DNA of 64,000 nt from the NCBI GenBank assembly GCA_030824115.1, contig JAVBYI010000009.1, forward strand, positions 62,001 to 126,000, read 5' to 3'. Origin of the DNA: Rhodocyclaceae bacterium (GTDB taxonomy: Bacteria > Pseudomonadota > Gammaproteobacteria > Burkholderiales > Rhodocyclaceae). Under the pieces are notes generated by a model. The model was not told where the DNA came from and searched no databases. It saw nothing but the letters and a program-made list of their open reading frames with translations. This document shows positions 63,161 to 64,000 of the stretch, piece after piece. The position numbers and the translations under genes are program-made. Position 1 is the stretch's first letter, and every line of letters begins with the position of its first letter.

Positions 63161-63216
63161 CGCGAGGAACGTGCAAAAATCGCATTCTAGGCAATGCGGA
63201 CGATGAGATTGCACAA

Positions 63217-64000
63217 ATGAACGAATCAATTCCTGCCGGGCTCGGGCAGCGCGTGGCACAAAACCGGGTCACGCGCCGTGACGTGCTTTGGCTGTTTGGG
63301 GCCGGTGTCGCCGCCAGCGCCACCGCCACGCTCTCCGGCTGCGCCGCCTCGCCGATCGACGGCAAAAGCATCCTTGTCGGCATGAGCGAAAGGCAAGAGC
63401 GCGAAATCGACAAAGAAGTCGCGCCGCACCAGTTTTCGCAAGACATGGGCGCGATTCAGGATGGCGCACTCAACCAGTACGTCGGTAGTGTTGGCAGCCG
63501 CATGCATGCGCTCACGCATCGCCCCGACATGCCCTATTCCTACCGCGTGCTCAACGCCAATTACCTGAACGCCTACACCTTCCCCGGCGGCGCGATGGGG
63601 GTAACGCGCGGCATTCTGGCCGAACTCAATAACGAAGCCGAACTGGCCGCCCTGCTGGGTCACGAAATGGGTCATGTCAACGCGCGTCATGCTGCCCAGC
63701 GCCAGGGGCAGGGGTTGCTGGCGCAGGTGGCCGTGGCCGGCATCGGTATCGCCACATCCGACAGTAGTTGGGGCACGCTGACCACCATCGCCAGTCAGGT
63801 CGGCGCCAGCGCACTGCTGTCATCCTATTCGCGCGACAACGAACGCGAGGCCGATGCACTGGGCCAGCAGTACATGGTCAAGGCCGGCTATCCGGCCAGC
63901 GGCATGACGCAACTGCATGGCCTGCTGGTGCGCGAGGCGAAGGAGCAGCCCTCGCTGCTGGAAACCATGTTCTCCTCCCATCCGATGAACAGCGAGCGCA
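63217..64000 (+). CDS. M48-family metallopeptidase, Tat-exported lipoprotein (3' end outside window)
   Basis: The first 261 residues are visible. The N-terminus carries a twin-arginine signal ([20 protein letters not shown]) ending at a lipobox-like LSGC near residue 47. The peptidase domain has [17 protein letters not shown] (about 127-143) and the zinc motif [13 protein letters not shown] (HExxH, about 148-160), with the third ligand in [16 protein letters not shown]. BepA/LoiP-type envelope proteases are the closest described group. Divergent from cobT by 56 bp. Confidence 0.9.
   Translation, partial: MNESIPAGLGQRVAQNRVTRRDVLWLFGAGVAASATATLSGCAASPIDGKSILVGMSERQEREIDKEVAPHQFSQDMGAIQDGALNQYVGSVGSRMHALTHRPDMPYSYRVLNANYLNAYTFPGGAMGVTRGILAELNNEAELAALLGHEMGHVNARHAAQRQGQGLLAQVAVAGIGIATSDSSWGTLTTIASQVGASALLSSYSRDNEREADALGQQYMVKAGYPASGMTQLHGLLVREAKEQPSLLETMFSSHPMNSER

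Overview
The window is G+C-rich, densely coded betaproteobacterial chromosome. Gene content and order fit a member of the Rhodocyclales or a close relative: aroQ-accB-accC, rpoH behind a CIRCE operator, ftsY-ftsE-ftsX, pilT-pilU beside yggS-proC-yggT, a liv branched-chain amino-acid transporter and cobT-cobS-cobC. The taxon is inferred from gene content and was not tested by alignment.

Layout. 0-5.7 kb: fatty-acid and shikimate genes, mpl, a SCO1-type protein and rpoH. 5.8-8.0 kb: hypA-hypB-hypE for [NiFe]-hydrogenase maturation. 8.0-12.1 kb (minus): ftsY, a COG2509-type flavoprotein, ftsE and ftsX in one overlapping operon. 12.2-18.2 kb: two M16 peptidase-family genes, rsmD, coaD, ferredoxin, a TerC-family protein, a universal stress protein and mutM. 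18.2-24.9 kb: TPR protein, lolB, ispE, tRNA-Gln, prs, rplY, pth, ychF. 25.0-26.6 kb: an olsB-olsA-like pair for ornithine lipid. 26.5-29.7 kb (minus): apaH, yggU, yggT, proC, yggS. 29.8-36.4 kb: pilT, pilU, a double-receiver protein, rlmL, hemJ, an epimerase and a ferredoxin-reductase. 36.4-41.4 kb (minus): livF-G-M-H and the binding protein. 41.5-52.4 kb: topB, an HD-GYP protein, uppP, an esterase, rarD, an RNB nuclease, a TonB-like protein, a NYN/OST-HTH protein and aroE. 52.4-58.7 kb: a chromosomal integron. 58.7-64 kb: mtgA, an MgtE_N-CorA fusion, cobC-cobS-cobT and a truncated M48 peptidase.

Two things stand out. First, a 24-bp dispersed sequence, GCCGTC-N8-GCCGAC-WTTT, occurs 19 times in 64 kb. 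Copies are balanced between strands and almost all lie inside unrelated genes, in at least four translation frames, often in linkers, signal peptides or extreme N-termini. One copy fills the 24-bp gap between two convergent genes. Conservation is at the nucleotide level. The density and placement resemble a DNA-uptake-type signal or a genome-wide in-frame repeat more than a protein motif, and pilT/pilU lie in the same window.

Second, a chromosomal integron sits between aroE and mtgA. intI is on the plus strand and its stop overlaps the mtgA start. To its left is an inverted array of seven attC-bounded cassettes (zinc ribbon, secreted and membrane proteins of unknown function, a HAF-repeat protein, YefM-YoeB). 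A BrnT-BrnA toxin-antitoxin pair lies beyond the last attC. The cassettes are lower in G+C and carry no copy of the 24-bp repeat.

Regulatory signals seen include CIRCE upstream of rpoH, a hairpin that would bury the olsB Shine-Dalgarno sequence, a consensus promoter for tRNA-Gln, operators at both toxin-antitoxin modules and terminators after rpoH and the liv binding-protein gene.
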